DNA from: Methanomassiliicoccales archaeon
Lineage (GTDB): Archaea > Thermoplasmatota > Thermoplasmata > SG8-5
DNA length: 48,875 nucleotides
Direction: 5' to 3'
Assembly (NCBI GenBank): GCA_030612505.1
Contig: JAUWNU010000004.1
Span: forward strand, 1 to 48,875
The notes under the pieces: generated by a model
Databases searched by the model: none
Told to the model about the DNA's origin: nothing
The model's input: only the letters and a program-made list of their open reading frames with translations
Position numbers and translations under genes: made by a program
Shown here: positions 36,762 through 47,017 of the stretch, one piece after another
Numbering within the stretch: the first letter of the stretch is position 1
Layout: each line of letters begins with the position of its first letter

Positions 36762-39138
36762 TTAGTTCCTTATCGGTCTTCTTGACCTTTGGCTCGTCCT
36801 TTTTCTTCTTGTCCTTTCTGATCATGGGCTCATCAGACATGAACTGGTCAAGTGAGGTTCTTTGTATTCCTGAAAGTAATTCCTGAGTATCCCAGCCGAA
36901 GACATCTGTAACACGAGCAAGAGTCATTGCCACACGTCGGGCGTAGTATTCATAGTCAGGAGTATGCTCAAACTTTCTTCCGCTAATGAATGGTTCGGCT
37001 TCAATGGGCGTTTTTTTGCCGCTGGTCACTATCCAGCTAACCTTCATGCCTGGGAAGAATTCATAGTTCATAGCCATCAATTTTTTGGCAGTCTGGACAG
37101 TGGTTTGAGTATCTGGATTCTTGTACATATTGAAAGATTTACAGGTTCGGGATATGACTAAATCCTCGGGCTCCACCTCTCCTTTTGAGACACTGGTTAC
37201 AATCTCTCGCGCCAGAGAGACTGCACCCTCGGTATCATGGTCCAGTATCAGCTTGAATATTTTCTCAAGTGAATCGCTCTGAATATTGAATGCATCTGAA
37301 CGACGGGTCTCATAGCCCCTGTCAATCATCTTTTCCTCGGGCCAGACTATGTTTCCAACATACCGCTTTTTTGCTCCGTGGGAGAATAATGGATTAATAA
37401 TTTTCTCGAACTCAAGGGTTGCCCCTTCCTTGGAATAACGCTTTGCAATTGCCTGGCCGCTTTTCAAGGCGGCTTCCAGGGTCTCTTCCGGAGACTGGAA
37501 GAATACCGAGTCAGTATCGCCATATATCACCCGCATGCCCTCTTCCTCTAGCTGTCTGATTATGCCTTTAGTATTTTCTCTGGCAAATGCTGTTATGCTG
37601 GCCCCTATCTTTGGGTTTGTGAAACGATAAAATGCACTGGCAAATACTCCGTAAAATGCGTTCATCAGCACTTTAATGGCTGCTTGAAGTCCGTCATAAT
37701 ACTGCTTTTCCTCTGGAGTTTTCGCAGATTTCATTAGTTCTTTAGTTTTATCACGATCCACCATGAGCCGTTCCAGAACCTGTGGCAGTAATCCTAGTCT
37801 GATATCCTTATCCAAATATTTCACACCCGGCTCTGGACTGATTATTGTGCCTTCATTGCTCAGGGTTGTGAAGCAAATGTTCTTGGCGATTATGAGGCTG
37901 GGATACATGCTTTTAAAATCCAGAATACAGACCCAATCATATAATCCAGGGTCTATTGTATGAACATAGCCGCCTTCTATTTGCTTGTCCTTCCTGTGGC
38001 CACCGGTAAGTGGAACCGCAATTCCTGCCTTATCTGCTTCACGAATGAGAATTGAGTCAATCAGTGAAGATGTTCTGCCGTTTATCACATCGTCCAGCGG
38101 TAATTTTGAGACTGTAGCCAGGTCCATGTTTTTCTCCAATACTGCAATCTTCTGAAGGATTTTCAGCGCCAATTCAGCATCCTTCGCACAATATTGGACA
38201 ACTTTCTCAGAATCCTCGGCCCATTCCTGGTCAATTAGTGCAGGATTTACGTCCATCTTTTTCTCGCCGAGAACAAGACTGGCAACCGCATTTAGGGTTT
38301 CTTGCTTTGGCCTCAGTTCCATTTTCGCGTTCCACCAGGCATCTGCAATAATTCGGCCATTACAGCGCCAGAACCGATTGCTGACAGAACGAAGTTCCGC
38401 CCCATCCCGGCCAATTCCCAAATCTCTTATTTTATGAACCTGGGCCCGTTCCAGAACATAGGGGATATCATAGCCGTCAATATTGTAGCCGGTTATCACG
38501 TCCGGGTCTGTATCTTTTATGAGCTTCAGAAAATCTCGAATAATACCTGGCTCATCTCCAATTATACTTTCGTGGGTGATATTATCGCCATCAGAAATAG
38601 CGCAACAAATTGTCAAGATATCTTTATTTTTAATGGAATTTTCAATATCGAAACTTAGAATTTTTAAATTAGGTTTAAAGGGTTCGATTGTTTCAAGTTT
38701 TTTAGCGTCCACAACAAGGTCTGTGGTGTACTTATTGTGCTGAATTTGTTCACCAGTGACACGAACACAGCTTCCCAGGTCCAGGTCATACATGAACCTG
38801 TGATGAAAGGGAATATCCGCGGCCAGAACCTGACACTGGCTGCCATAGGTCTTGCGGTAATCCGGCACCATCCATGGGTACTTTATGATAACCTTGGCGC
38901 ATTTGCGGTTTCTGCCTTCGTGAAAAAGCTCCACATCATCAACAGAAATTACCATGGCGTCTGCCTTGAGCTCTGAGACTATACCAGATGGCGGCGTGAC
39001 CAGGTAAAAATAAGGCTTGAAATCTTGATACCGGACCGTAATGGATTGATTATTATCTGTGCGGCCGAAAAGTTCCACAATTACATCGTCCTCTTTTGAA
39101 TAAGAGACTGTGAGCAATCGGACATTCCATTCTCCCAT
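36742..39138 (-). CDS. polB: Archaeal family-B DNA polymerase with C-terminal PIP-box-like tail
   Basis: 798 aa; exonuclease motifs SFDIEN, TGYNIDGYDIPYV; polymerase motifs DFKSMYPSLI and YGDTDSVF; C-terminus KELTLDDFF. Confidence 0.97.
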   Translation of the reverse strand: MGEWNVRLLTVSYSKEDDVIVELFGRTDNNQSITVRYQDFKPYFYLVTPPSGIVSELKADAMVISVDDVELFHEGRNRKCAKVIIKYPWMVPDYRKTYGSQCQVLAADIPFHHRFMYDLDLGSCVRVTGEQIQHNKYTTDLVVDAKKLETIEPFKPNLKILSFDIENSIKNKDILTICCAISDGDNITHESIIGDEPGIIRDFLKLIKDTDPDVITGYNIDGYDIPYVLERAQVHKIRDLGIGRDGAELRSVSNRFWRCNGRIIADAWWNAKMELRPKQETLNAVASLVLGEKKMDVNPALIDQEWAEDSEKVVQYCAKDAELALKILQKIAVLEKNMDLATVSKLPLDDVINGRTSSLIDSILIREADKAGIAVPLTGGHRKDKQIEGGYVHTIDPGLYDWVCILDFKSMYPSLIIAKNICFTTLSNEGTIISPEPGVKYLDKDIRLGLLPQVLERLMVDRDKTKELMKSAKTPEEKQYYDGLQAAIKVLMNAFYGVFASAFYRFTNPKIGASITAFARENTKGIIRQLEEEGMRVIYGDTDSVFFQSPEETLEAALKSGQAIAKRYSKEGATLEFEKIINPLFSHGAKKRYVGNIVWPEEKMIDRGYETRRSDAFNIQSDSLEKIFKLILDHDTEGAVSLAREIVTSVSKGEVEPEDLVISRTCKSFNMYKNPDTQTTVQTAKKLMAMNYEFFPGMKVSWIVTSGKKTPIEAEPFISGRKFEHTPDYEYYARRVAMTLARVTDVFGWDTQELLSGIQRTSLDQFMSDEPMIRKDKKKKDEPKVKKTDKELTLDDFF

Positions 39139-39142
39139 TTGT

Positions 39143-40348
39143 TTACCGCCTGGCCACTATGGTTATGACATCATTTTTCTTCAATTCATGGTCATGGCCC
39201 ACAACACGCTTGGTTCGGGCATCAATGGCCCGGATGAAGTTATCACCCAGGTCTGTGTGAACTTTGTAGGCTAGTTCTTTGGCATTTGAACCTCTAGGCA
39301 TTAGATGAACATCTGGCAAAACGCGCCCTTCTTTATCAGTAAGCTTGTTCTCATCCTCAACCGGGTAAACTGGAATCAAATCAAGCAAGTCAAAGACTGC
39401 CGACTCTAGGCATTTTTGAACCCCGGTACTTCCAAATTTTTCAAGGAAGCTGGCTATTGTATCGAGACCTTTTTTCTGTGCTCCAGATAATCCTGCGGAT
39501 TCATTAATCTCGAAAGAGCTTGAGCCAGGCAAATATTTTATCATGCCAGCGTCTGCTGCCTTTCGGAGAGCAAGCTCATACTCTGCTGATGTTGGTATCA
39601 CAATGGAATTTTCAAGGGCCATGAGTGCATCCAGGTTCTCCTGGGACGCTTGATCGCATTTATTGGCTGCAATTATTAATGGCTTGCCAGATTTTCTTAT
39701 TGAACCGCACATAGCCAGCATTTCCTCATCGGTCCAGACATCCGGCTTTGTGGTGAGGCCGGAATTCCGAACAGCATGATTTATCTGCCCTTCGGTGATG
39801 GCCAGTCCGGTGAACCGCTCATGAAGCATTTTTTCCACCTTCATGCCTTCCAACGCACTCTGGCGGGAGAGCCTGCGCCAGTCTTTTTGTAGGATATTGA
39901 AAAACCAGTAATCTATTTCTCGCTCCAGGAACTTCACGTCGTCCAGAGGATTGTGAGTGCCTATTTTGGTAGGGGTTCCGTCTGCGGTTGTGGAGCCGCT
40001 GGCATCAACAATGTGAATTAATGCGCTGGCCTGGCGCAAATCATCCAGAAACTTATTGCCAAGGCCCTTGCCCTGCCAGGCATCCGGTACAAGACCTGCA
40101 ACGTCGATCAGCTCAACTGGAATTAAACGGGTTCCATTATCGCATGGAGCATTATTTGGCGTACACTGGACTTCAAATTCTTCATGGGGGCATATTCCTC
40201 GAACATAGCCAACGCCCACATTGGCATCAACTGTTGTAAATGGATAATTGGCTATCTCGGCTGGAGCCATTGTTATTGCTGAAAAGAAAGTGGATTTACC
40301 TACATTTGGCTTCCCAACTATGCCGACATCCAATTTTTTACCTCCCAA
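39143..40348 (-). CDS. OBG-family GTPase, YchF/Ygr210-like
   Basis: 401 aa; [56 protein letters not shown]-terminal TGS-like domain. Confidence 0.95.
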   Translation of the reverse strand: MGGKKLDVGIVGKPNVGKSTFFSAITMAPAEIANYPFTTVDANVGVGYVRGICPHEEFEVQCTPNNAPCDNGTRLIPVELIDVAGLVPDAWQGKGLGNKFLDDLRQASALIHIVDASGSTTADGTPTKIGTHNPLDDVKFLEREIDYWFFNILQKDWRRLSRQSALEGMKVEKMLHERFTGLAITEGQINHAVRNSGLTTKPDVWTDEEMLAMCGSIRKSGKPLIIAANKCDQASQENLDALMALENSIVIPTSAEYELALRKAADAGMIKYLPGSSSFEINESAGLSGAQKKGLDTIASFLEKFGSTGVQKCLESAVFDLLDLIPVYPVEDENKLTDKEGRVLPDVHLMPRGSNAKELAYKVHTDLGDNFIRAIDARTKRVVGHDHELKKNDVITIVARR

Positions 40349-40397
40349 TCCCCAATGTACCTATCATAATAAAACTTACTTTCCAAGTGCATTTGTT

Positions 40398-40576
40398 GAG
40401 GGGCTAGGGGCTAAGTTTGTATATAAAAGTGATAGGGGCTGTGTTTGGTTATCGCTAGTAAAGGGTCTAGAAAAGACTGGCTTTTGGGAAGCCAGTCCAA
40501 AACGTATTCCAAGCACCCTAGTCCCTTCTGCTATCAGATTGAGTCTGATAGCGGTAGACCCTGAACCCTAGACCCT
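40398..40576. repeat. Intergenic GGGTCT-family repeat element with internal hairpins
   Basis: GGGGCTGTGTTTGGTTATCGCTAGTAAA unit; GACTGGCTT-ttggg-AAGCCAGTC (40475-40497); GCTATCAGA-ttgag-TCTGATAGC (40530-40552); AGGGTCTAG/CTAGACCCT flanks (40462-40470/40568-40576). Confidence 0.75.
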
Positions 40577-41117
40577 ACTTGAATGGCCTTGTCCAGTACC
40601 TCAAGGCCAGAACCAAGATTATTATGAATAAAGGAACTGTAAAAACCAGGGTTGAAGTGGTATAACTTTCAAAGGGCATCCAATTGATGTCCATATCGGT
40701 TCTGTAGGGCCAGTAAATTGGATTATACTCATGGGTGAACATGTCTATGAACACATGGCTCAGAGTTCCAATTCCGGCAGAGGCCAGTGCCCATAATGGG
40801 TCTCTTGGGGCCTTGGTAACATCCACCCCGGCAAATATATGCCATTTTTCCTTTGAACGGCGCTTGAGCCACCTACCAATAGGCGGGACAATAAAATACA
40901 CAATAAACAGGGCTACCAGTATATCGAAAGTCAATGCGCCAAGTATGGAATGCATTAACCCACGGGCATGGGCTGCGTCAGGACTGAACGATACAAGAAA
41001 CGGAACCTCCAAGTCCGGAACCATGGCCCCGAAGCTCAAACTCATGAAATGAAGCTTTTTCCGGTTAAGAAACCATGCTGGCCATGCAAAACCAAGATGA
41101 AATGGAGTTAGTGGCAT
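40575..41117 (-). CDS. DUF4184/DUF457-like membrane protein (putative metal-dependent hydrolase)
   Basis: MPLTPFHLGFAWPAW..., GAMVPDLEVPF, SHVFIDMFTH; multiple TMs. The ORF track start at 41174 is probably too early. Confidence 0.75.
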   Translation of the reverse strand: MPLTPFHLGFAWPAWFLNRKKLHFMSLSFGAMVPDLEVPFLVSFSPDAAHARGLMHSILGALTFDILVALFIVYFIVPPIGRWLKRRSKEKWHIFAGVDVTKAPRDPLWALASAGIGTLSHVFIDMFTHEYNPIYWPYRTDMDINWMPFESYTTSTLVFTVPLFIIILVLALRYWTRPFK

Positions 41118-41186
41118 TGATAGTAAATGGTGATTAAGCCAATAAAGCTTTTTATAAGATTTGGCGCATGTCATGTGCGCGATTAT

Positions 41187-43604
41187 ATGGTGAAATTGCC
41201 CAGTGGACGAATATTGAAGACACTTTTCGGTGGAGAGAGCAGCCTGACAGATGCATTAGATGCGCTTGCAGCTGGCAAGCTGGACGGACTTGTGAAGACC
41301 AGTTTTACCAGGGACGGTGGCTCATCCCTTGGACAGCTTGTAACAAGAAAAGGCAGACCATATCTGGCTATTCATGAAGCTGATGATATTTTATACGGCG
41401 AAGAAGCACTTTATGAGATTGCAAGAGATTCAGTCAGCGAAGATTGTATAGTGGAAGTTCGCAGTTATTCTTACAAATCAAGTTCAATTTCAGCTACACA
41501 TCTTGGGGACTCACATCCATCTGGCCTGCTTGACTCGGTGGACATAGGTTCGGTATTGAGGGTTGTGCGTTCCGAGGAGAAAACCAGAATTAAAAAGTCT
41601 AGAAAAGAGACAGGCGAGAAGCATATGCGTGACATGGTGCTTAAGAAGGCTGATGAAGACCTGGCTATTCGGGCAGATGAGCTGGAAACCGCACGTATTG
41701 AAGCACTTTCACGTTCTGAGGATATTGACCGCATGAAGGCCGAGCTGGATACCCTGAGAAGCGGCAGTGTTGCTCTTCTGAAACATCTTACCAGTGATAA
41801 GAAAGGTCTTGATGAAGAAGATATTATTGCTCTGGCCGACAGAAAGGTGGAGCAGATGAGGCTCCAGGCCAAAGGTGAGGAGCTGGAGAACCGGGCAAGA
41901 ATTCTTGATGAGAAAGAAAAATCTCTGCGCAAGAAGGAAATGGTGCTGGCCAAGGAAGAGGAAGTTATTCGTACCCGGGAATCAGGGATGATTCAGAAGG
42001 AAAAGCGAATTGCTAGGGAACGCCAGGAACTTGAATCGCTCTGGAAAGACATTTCCGAGGAAACAAAGCGGCAGAATCATGCCCGGGCTGACTTGGAATC
42101 AAAACTTGAAGATTATGTGAAAAAGGAATCACTTTTACTGAAGACAGAAGACCGCCTGCAAAAATCAGAGAAGGAACTGGCCAATCGGGAAAATGCTGCT
42201 CAGGAGCTCGGAAAGGAAGTTGATGAGGCCCGGGATTATCTTACCAGGCAAGAGAACCACATTGAAGAACTTGAGACAAAGCTTCATTCAGAAAGAAAAT
42301 CAGCAGCCCATGAAACTAAACGCCTTGACTTGCTGGCCCATAATCTTGATGAGAAAGTAACTTTGCTTGATGACCGTGAAAAAGAATATCAGCAATGGGG
42401 GGCAGCACTTGAGGCCAGTGAGGCGCAGATTACTGCAGACAGAGAGGAACATTTTGAAAAATTATCCTTGCTAAAGGACGAGAAAGACGAATTCCTACGC
42501 GAGAAAAAGGCATTGGGCAAGGTGAACCTGCAGCTTGACAAGATGCAGGAGACCCTGAAGGATGAGAAAAAAGCACTCCGAAATATCTCAAGGGAGATTG
42601 ACAAGAAGGAGCGGGTACTTGCATCAGATGAAGAGCGGCTTAATGCAGACATGGAAAAGCTTGATGATATGCAGAAGGAGCTCAAGGGCGCCACAACAGA
42701 GATGAAGAAGGAAGAAAAGCGCCTGGCCAGGGAGAATGAAAAGCTCCAGAACAGTTTTAAAGATATAGAGGAATTAACTGTTCAGGCAGAGCTGCGCATC
42801 GAGGAGATAGCAAAGCAGGGCAAGGAACTGGAAGACCGGGAGGCTGCCCTATCAGATGAGAAGGGCCAGATTGGAGCCCAGAAAAAAGAGCTGGCCAAGG
42901 AAAAGCAGCGCCTTGAGAGAGATATTGTCAAGCAAGAGAAGCAGGTTGAGATACAACAGGAAAAGCTGGTTAAGGAAGAAGAAAAGCTCAAGCACCGGGA
43001 AAATGTGCTCAAGGACGCTCATGTTGATATTGACAGGCATCGTTCTGCACTTGATTCTTTAAAATTAGAACTTGACCAGCGTGAGAAAGAGCTGGAAGAC
43101 AAGGATGATGGAATCGCAGACCGGGAATCAGCAGTTGAAACCTCCGAAAAAAGCTTAGCTGAGGCAAAAAAAGTTCTTGAAAGGGAATCTGCCAAGAAAG
43201 AAAAGGCAATAGAGACCAAGGAAACTGCCATCCGCAAAAATGCAGATAAAGTCAAGGAGCAGCGGGACGCCCTGAAGGCCCATGAAAAAGAGGTTAACCA
43301 GGAAATGGCCAATATCAAGGCAGAGATGGCAAAGGTCATGATAGCCAAGGAAGAACTTGATATCGAAGATAGAAATCTCAGGGATCACGAAAAGATGCTT
43401 CTAGCCAAGGATGAGAAGCTCAAGGCCCAGGAATGGAAGCTTGAGAAAAAGGCAGACGATATGCGCGAGGAAATCCGTTCAGAATTCCAGAGCCAGCTTG
43501 ATGATCTGGAGGCCAGGGAAATGGCGCTGGCCGATAAAGAAGAGAAGTGGAAGAAGAGGCAGGATGAGTTATCGCGTTTGAAAAATCGTCTAGCTGATTT
43601 GTAA
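41187..43604 (+). CDS. Long coiled-coil protein with N-terminal globular domain
   Basis: MVKLPSGRILK...GLVKTSFTRDGGSSLGQLVTRKGRPYLAIHEAD.. (DUF4388-like pattern, tentative), then about 650 aa of E/K/L/R heptad-rich sequence; the start at 41127 in the ORF track would overlap the divergent gene. Confidence 0.8.
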   Translation: MVKLPSGRILKTLFGGESSLTDALDALAAGKLDGLVKTSFTRDGGSSLGQLVTRKGRPYLAIHEADDILYGEEALYEIARDSVSEDCIVEVRSYSYKSSSISATHLGDSHPSGLLDSVDIGSVLRVVRSEEKTRIKKSRKETGEKHMRDMVLKKADEDLAIRADELETARIEALSRSEDIDRMKAELDTLRSGSVALLKHLTSDKKGLDEEDIIALADRKVEQMRLQAKGEELENRARILDEKEKSLRKKEMVLAKEEEVIRTRESGMIQKEKRIARERQELESLWKDISEETKRQNHARADLESKLEDYVKKESLLLKTEDRLQKSEKELANRENAAQELGKEVDEARDYLTRQENHIEELETKLHSERKSAAHETKRLDLLAHNLDEKVTLLDDREKEYQQWGAALEASEAQITADREEHFEKLSLLKDEKDEFLREKKALGKVNLQLDKMQETLKDEKKALRNISREIDKKERVLASDEERLNADMEKLDDMQKELKGATTEMKKEEKRLARENEKLQNSFKDIEELTVQAELRIEEIAKQGKELEDREAALSDEKGQIGAQKKELAKEKQRLERDIVKQEKQVEIQQEKLVKEEEKLKHRENVLKDAHVDIDRHRSALDSLKLELDQREKELEDKDDGIADRESAVETSEKSLAEAKKVLERESAKKEKAIETKETAIRKNADKVKEQRDALKAHEKEVNQEMANIKAEMAKVMIAKEELDIEDRNLRDHEKMLLAKDEKLKAQEWKLEKKADDMREEIRSEFQSQLDDLEAREMALADKEEKWKKRQDELSRLKNRLADL

Positions 43605-43608
43605 AATT

Positions 43609-43879
43609 AGGGGCTGTGCTTAGTTAATGCTAATAAAGGGTCTAGGGTCTGTGTTTAATTATTGTTAGTAAGGGTCTATACTTGATTATTGTTAGAGAGG
43701 GTCTGAGTTTGTATACAATAGTGATAGGGGCTATGTTTGGTTATCGTTAGTGAGAGCCTAGGGTTATTTGACTGGTGCCCCAGACAATAAACGAGATATA
43801 CTTTGGTTAACCGGCCTCATTAATTTTCCCTAGACCCTCTATACTAATCTATAAACATAGACCCTGAACCCTAGACCCT
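43609..43879. repeat. Intergenic 27-28-nt degenerate tandem repeat array ending in an inverted copy
   Basis: GGG[G/T]CTRTGYTTRRTTATTGTTAGTRA units, at least 4-5 copies; distal inverted CCCTAGACCC...TAGACCCTGAACCCTAGACCCT; the last 22-mer is identical to 40555-40576. Confidence 0.8.
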
Positions 43880-44036
43880 TTTACAAAAGCCTATACCAAT
43901 GAGTTTATATATTAGACAAAAAACCGTACCAATATTCATATATATACTATTTTGAAACGTTTACCATGGTGAAAGTATTAGGGCAGTCTTAACAATAAAT
44001 AACAAACATCTTGGTGTCGGGAAAAGATTCAGGTTT

Positions 44037-44246
44037 TTGCTTGTACTATTCATAGTATTCATGATTATCCTCCCTTCTTTTTTTGTCGGGGGGCAGGAAA
44101 TTGAAGGGGAAACTGATACTCCAGAAGAAGGCAATGATGCAATGCAGGAAAATGACTGGACATATTACATGGCATTGCCTATTTCCCTCATACTAATCTT
44201 TATTTTGATGGTCGCCATGCTGGTCTATGTGAGGAAGCTGGAATGA
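44037..44246 (+). CDS. Small membrane protein with signal/TM segments (start codon TTG uncertain)
   Basis: 69 aa; two hydrophobic helices flanking an acidic extracytoplasmic loop; ATGA overlap with the next gene. Confidence 0.55.
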   Translation: MLVLFIVFMIILPSFFVGGQEIEGETDTPEEGNDAMQENDWTYYMALPISLILIFILMVAMLVYVRKLE

Positions 44247-47017
44247 GAGTTATTGCGGTCATGGTGGCATTTGCTATTCTTTTTTCAGGACTGGCAGGCA
44301 TCAGCCAGGCACAAGATGATGAACTGATTCTTCGGGTGGCAATGCAGGATGATTTGAAAACCACAAACCCATTAACGGCAGGAGATGTCTGGACCTGGAA
44401 TGTTATCGGGTATCTGTATGACGGCCCAATGAACACAAATCCAGACACCGATGAATTAATTCCATACATTGCCATTGGCTCGGCCTCCACTCTGGATGAT
44501 GGCATTATTGACTGGACAGACTGCAATATTGGTGATTTTGATTATACTCCCAACAGCACCTGGAACTCCACAATCGGCGAGGCAATAATATTCTATGATT
44601 TTGAGGACGTTTACTGGCATGACGGCGAGCAGATGGACATCCGGGATATTATGTTCTCAATGCACGTAACTGCGCAGGTTCCAGAATGGTCCAGTTCAAC
44701 AAATTGCTTGAAAGATAATGGTGGAAAAGAAGGCACTAATTATTCTGCAACCAGTTGGCTGAGCATTCAGAAGGTCTGGGAGTCGGAAGATAAACTTCAG
44801 GCTGCCCTGAAGTTCATGCTCACAGAACCATATTATGATTTCTTCAGAGGCACATTATCCACCTTCCTGCTGCCGGAACATATCTGGGCCTACAAAGTAT
44901 CTGGCCAGAATGTAGATGGCGCGAAAATTTGGTGCGATGCTGGTTATGACCCAGATGCTGATGATGCATGGCAGGTGGACCTTGCTCAGGCCTATGATAA
45001 TGAGCATCCTATAGGCAATGGCCCATTTGAATGGGATCACTGGGAAGTTGGCCAGATAAGTAAAATCACAACATTCAGAGACCATTTTTATGATGAAAGA
45101 TTCAAGTATGAAGAATATTGCATTGATGCAGATGGAAGAAGCCTAGCCAGGCAGCCGAATATTGATGCTATTGTTTACAAAATTTACAAGACTGCCGAGG
45201 CTGCTGTTCTGGCTCTGTGGAATGATGATATTGATTACATTGCCTGGTCTGTGCCGCCAACTTTTGTTCAGGAGCTGGCCAATGAGCCAGGCGTGGCTCT
45301 CCAGCAATCGCCGGAGCAAGGGTTTTTCTATCTTAGCTATAATATGCGGAGGCAATCTTTTGGGTACAATGAATCAGCATCATTCCCATACGCTCCAGAG
45401 GATGATTTTGGAAAGCCATTGAGGCAGGCAATAGCCCATTGTATTGATAGGGAGAGAATAGTGCAGAGGCTTTTGCTTAATTTTGGAATTCCAGGCAATG
45501 GGCCGGTCAGTTCTATTAGTGATTGGTACAATGAATCATTACCCACCTACGATTTTGACCCGGAAAAGGCAATAAGCATACTGGAGAATGCCGGGTATAT
45601 ACTTGATGACCCCAGCCGGCCACCAGGGTCAACAAATCACTGGAATAATCCAGATGGGAGTGAGATTGGCAGCGGAGAGAATGGACTTATTAGATTGATA
45701 GGCCCATACTCTGACTGGGATCCCAGACGTGGCGGCATTGTTATTATGATAGCCAATCAACTTCAGAACATTGGTTTATATGTTGAAGCAAATGTAATGG
45801 ACTTTGGTTCAATTGTGGATATTGCAGATAATAGAAATTTTGACATGTATATTCTGGGCTGGCGCATTGGTTCCGACCCAACAGATTTTCTTCATGCCTT
45901 TTTCCATTCCAGTAATGCAGAAAGTGGTCAAAATTACCCTGGTTATCAGAATGAGTCCTTCGATGAAATCATTGACCTGGCCCGCCAGACAAATGACTCT
46001 GAAATAAAGAAGAAGGCAATATTTGACGCACAGGCCAGCATCTGCTATGATTTGCCCTATGATGTGCTGTATTTCAGGGTAAACATCGAGGCATACCGTT
46101 CTGACAGGTTCACCGGCTGGGTTGTTGGAGATACTGGTTCTATATTTAATTGGCAGTCAATAATGAACATTCGGGCACCCAGCCCGTACAAGGTCAATGC
46201 CCAGTTTGTGAGTCCTCCCTCTGCTATTGTTTCGAATTCCACAACCCAGATTACTGTTTTCGTAAAGGACCAGGACGGGAACCCGCTTGAAGGAGCCCAT
46301 GTTATTCTTGATGCCAGTTCTGGCACTCTGGGAGCGACGGAAGGCGACACAACATCCAGCGGAAAGTTTACGACGACATTTACAGCACCCTATGTTGACC
46401 CCAATGACAATGATGCAGTAAATAACGGAAGCCAGGTAACAATTCAAATAAAAACTGCAACATATTGGAGTGGCGATACTGAATATGACCCTGCACCCAG
46501 CAGGCTGACCTTGATTACGGTCTATCCAGAGGAAGTGCCGTTCTTAAACGTGAAAATGTCTGCTGACCCGGATGTGATAGACCCGGACATTAGTTCTGAT
46601 GGCCAGACATTCGGATTTACCTATATTGAGGTGGAAGTGACTGATGAAAACGGCGACCCGGTGCAGGGTGCGACAGTTTCTGTTTCTGTATCTCCGGCAA
46701 TTCCAACATTAACACCGACACATGATACCACCGACCTGGATGGGAAAGTCACATTCACCATCACTGCAACAGATTTGCAAAATGATGATGGTTCCATTGC
46801 GGAATATCTGGTAACTGCCTCTGCTGAATATACCAGAGATCTAAATTTCAAGCCAGGGGATAATTCAATCAATGTTTATATTGTGGATGATGACAGCTGG
46901 CCTCCTCCGCCTCCCCCACCGCCGCCGAAATTCATATACTGGAACGAAGCAATTATGATATGTTGCGGCATGTTTATAGCGATGATTATTATTGTCATAT
47001 TCGGGAGAAGACCATGA
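44243..47017 (+). CDS. Membrane-anchored peptide/solute-binding protein (SBP_bac_5 family) with two Ig-like (Big_1/invasin-type) domains
   Basis: 924 aa; LRVAMQDDLKTTNPL, DFEDVYWHDGEQMDIRDIMFS, GKPLRQAIAHCIDRERIV; VFVKDQDGNPLEGAHVIL and VEVTDENGDPVQGATVSVS; poly-Pro linker; C-terminal TM. Confidence 0.9.
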   Translation: MRVIAVMVAFAILFSGLAGISQAQDDELILRVAMQDDLKTTNPLTAGDVWTWNVIGYLYDGPMNTNPDTDELIPYIAIGSASTLDDGIIDWTDCNIGDFDYTPNSTWNSTIGEAIIFYDFEDVYWHDGEQMDIRDIMFSMHVTAQVPEWSSSTNCLKDNGGKEGTNYSATSWLSIQKVWESEDKLQAALKFMLTEPYYDFFRGTLSTFLLPEHIWAYKVSGQNVDGAKIWCDAGYDPDADDAWQVDLAQAYDNEHPIGNGPFEWDHWEVGQISKITTFRDHFYDERFKYEEYCIDADGRSLARQPNIDAIVYKIYKTAEAAVLALWNDDIDYIAWSVPPTFVQELANEPGVALQQSPEQGFFYLSYNMRRQSFGYNESASFPYAPEDDFGKPLRQAIAHCIDRERIVQRLLLNFGIPGNGPVSSISDWYNESLPTYDFDPEKAISILENAGYILDDPSRPPGSTNHWNNPDGSEIGSGENGLIRLIGPYSDWDPRRGGIVIMIANQLQNIGLYVEANVMDFGSIVDIADNRNFDMYILGWRIGSDPTDFLHAFFHSSNAESGQNYPGYQNESFDEIIDLARQTNDSEIKKKAIFDAQASICYDLPYDVLYFRVNIEAYRSDRFTGWVVGDTGSIFNWQSIMNIRAPSPYKVNAQFVSPPSAIVSNSTTQITVFVKDQDGNPLEGAHVILDASSGTLGATEGDTTSSGKFTTTFTAPYVDPNDNDAVNNGSQVTIQIKTATYWSGDTEYDPAPSRLTLITVYPEEVPFLNVKMSADPDVIDPDISSDGQTFGFTYIEVEVTDENGDPVQGATVSVSVSPAIPTLTPTHDTTDLDGKVTFTITATDLQNDDGSIAEYLVTASAEYTRDLNFKPGDNSINVYIVDDDSWPPPPPPPPPKFIYWNEAIMICCGMFIAMIIIVIFGRRP

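Noticed and set aside
36742-39138. Intein in PolB
   Set aside because: Polymerase motifs DFKSMYPSLI and YGDTDS are uninterrupted in a normal-length (798 aa) protein.
42389-43388. Ser/Leu-rich antisense ORFs in the coiled-coil gene
   Set aside because: Typical by-product of E/K-rich sense codons.
43609-43879. CRISPR array
   Set aside because: Units are degenerate, about 27-28 nt and directly adjacent, with no regular unique spacers and no cas genes.
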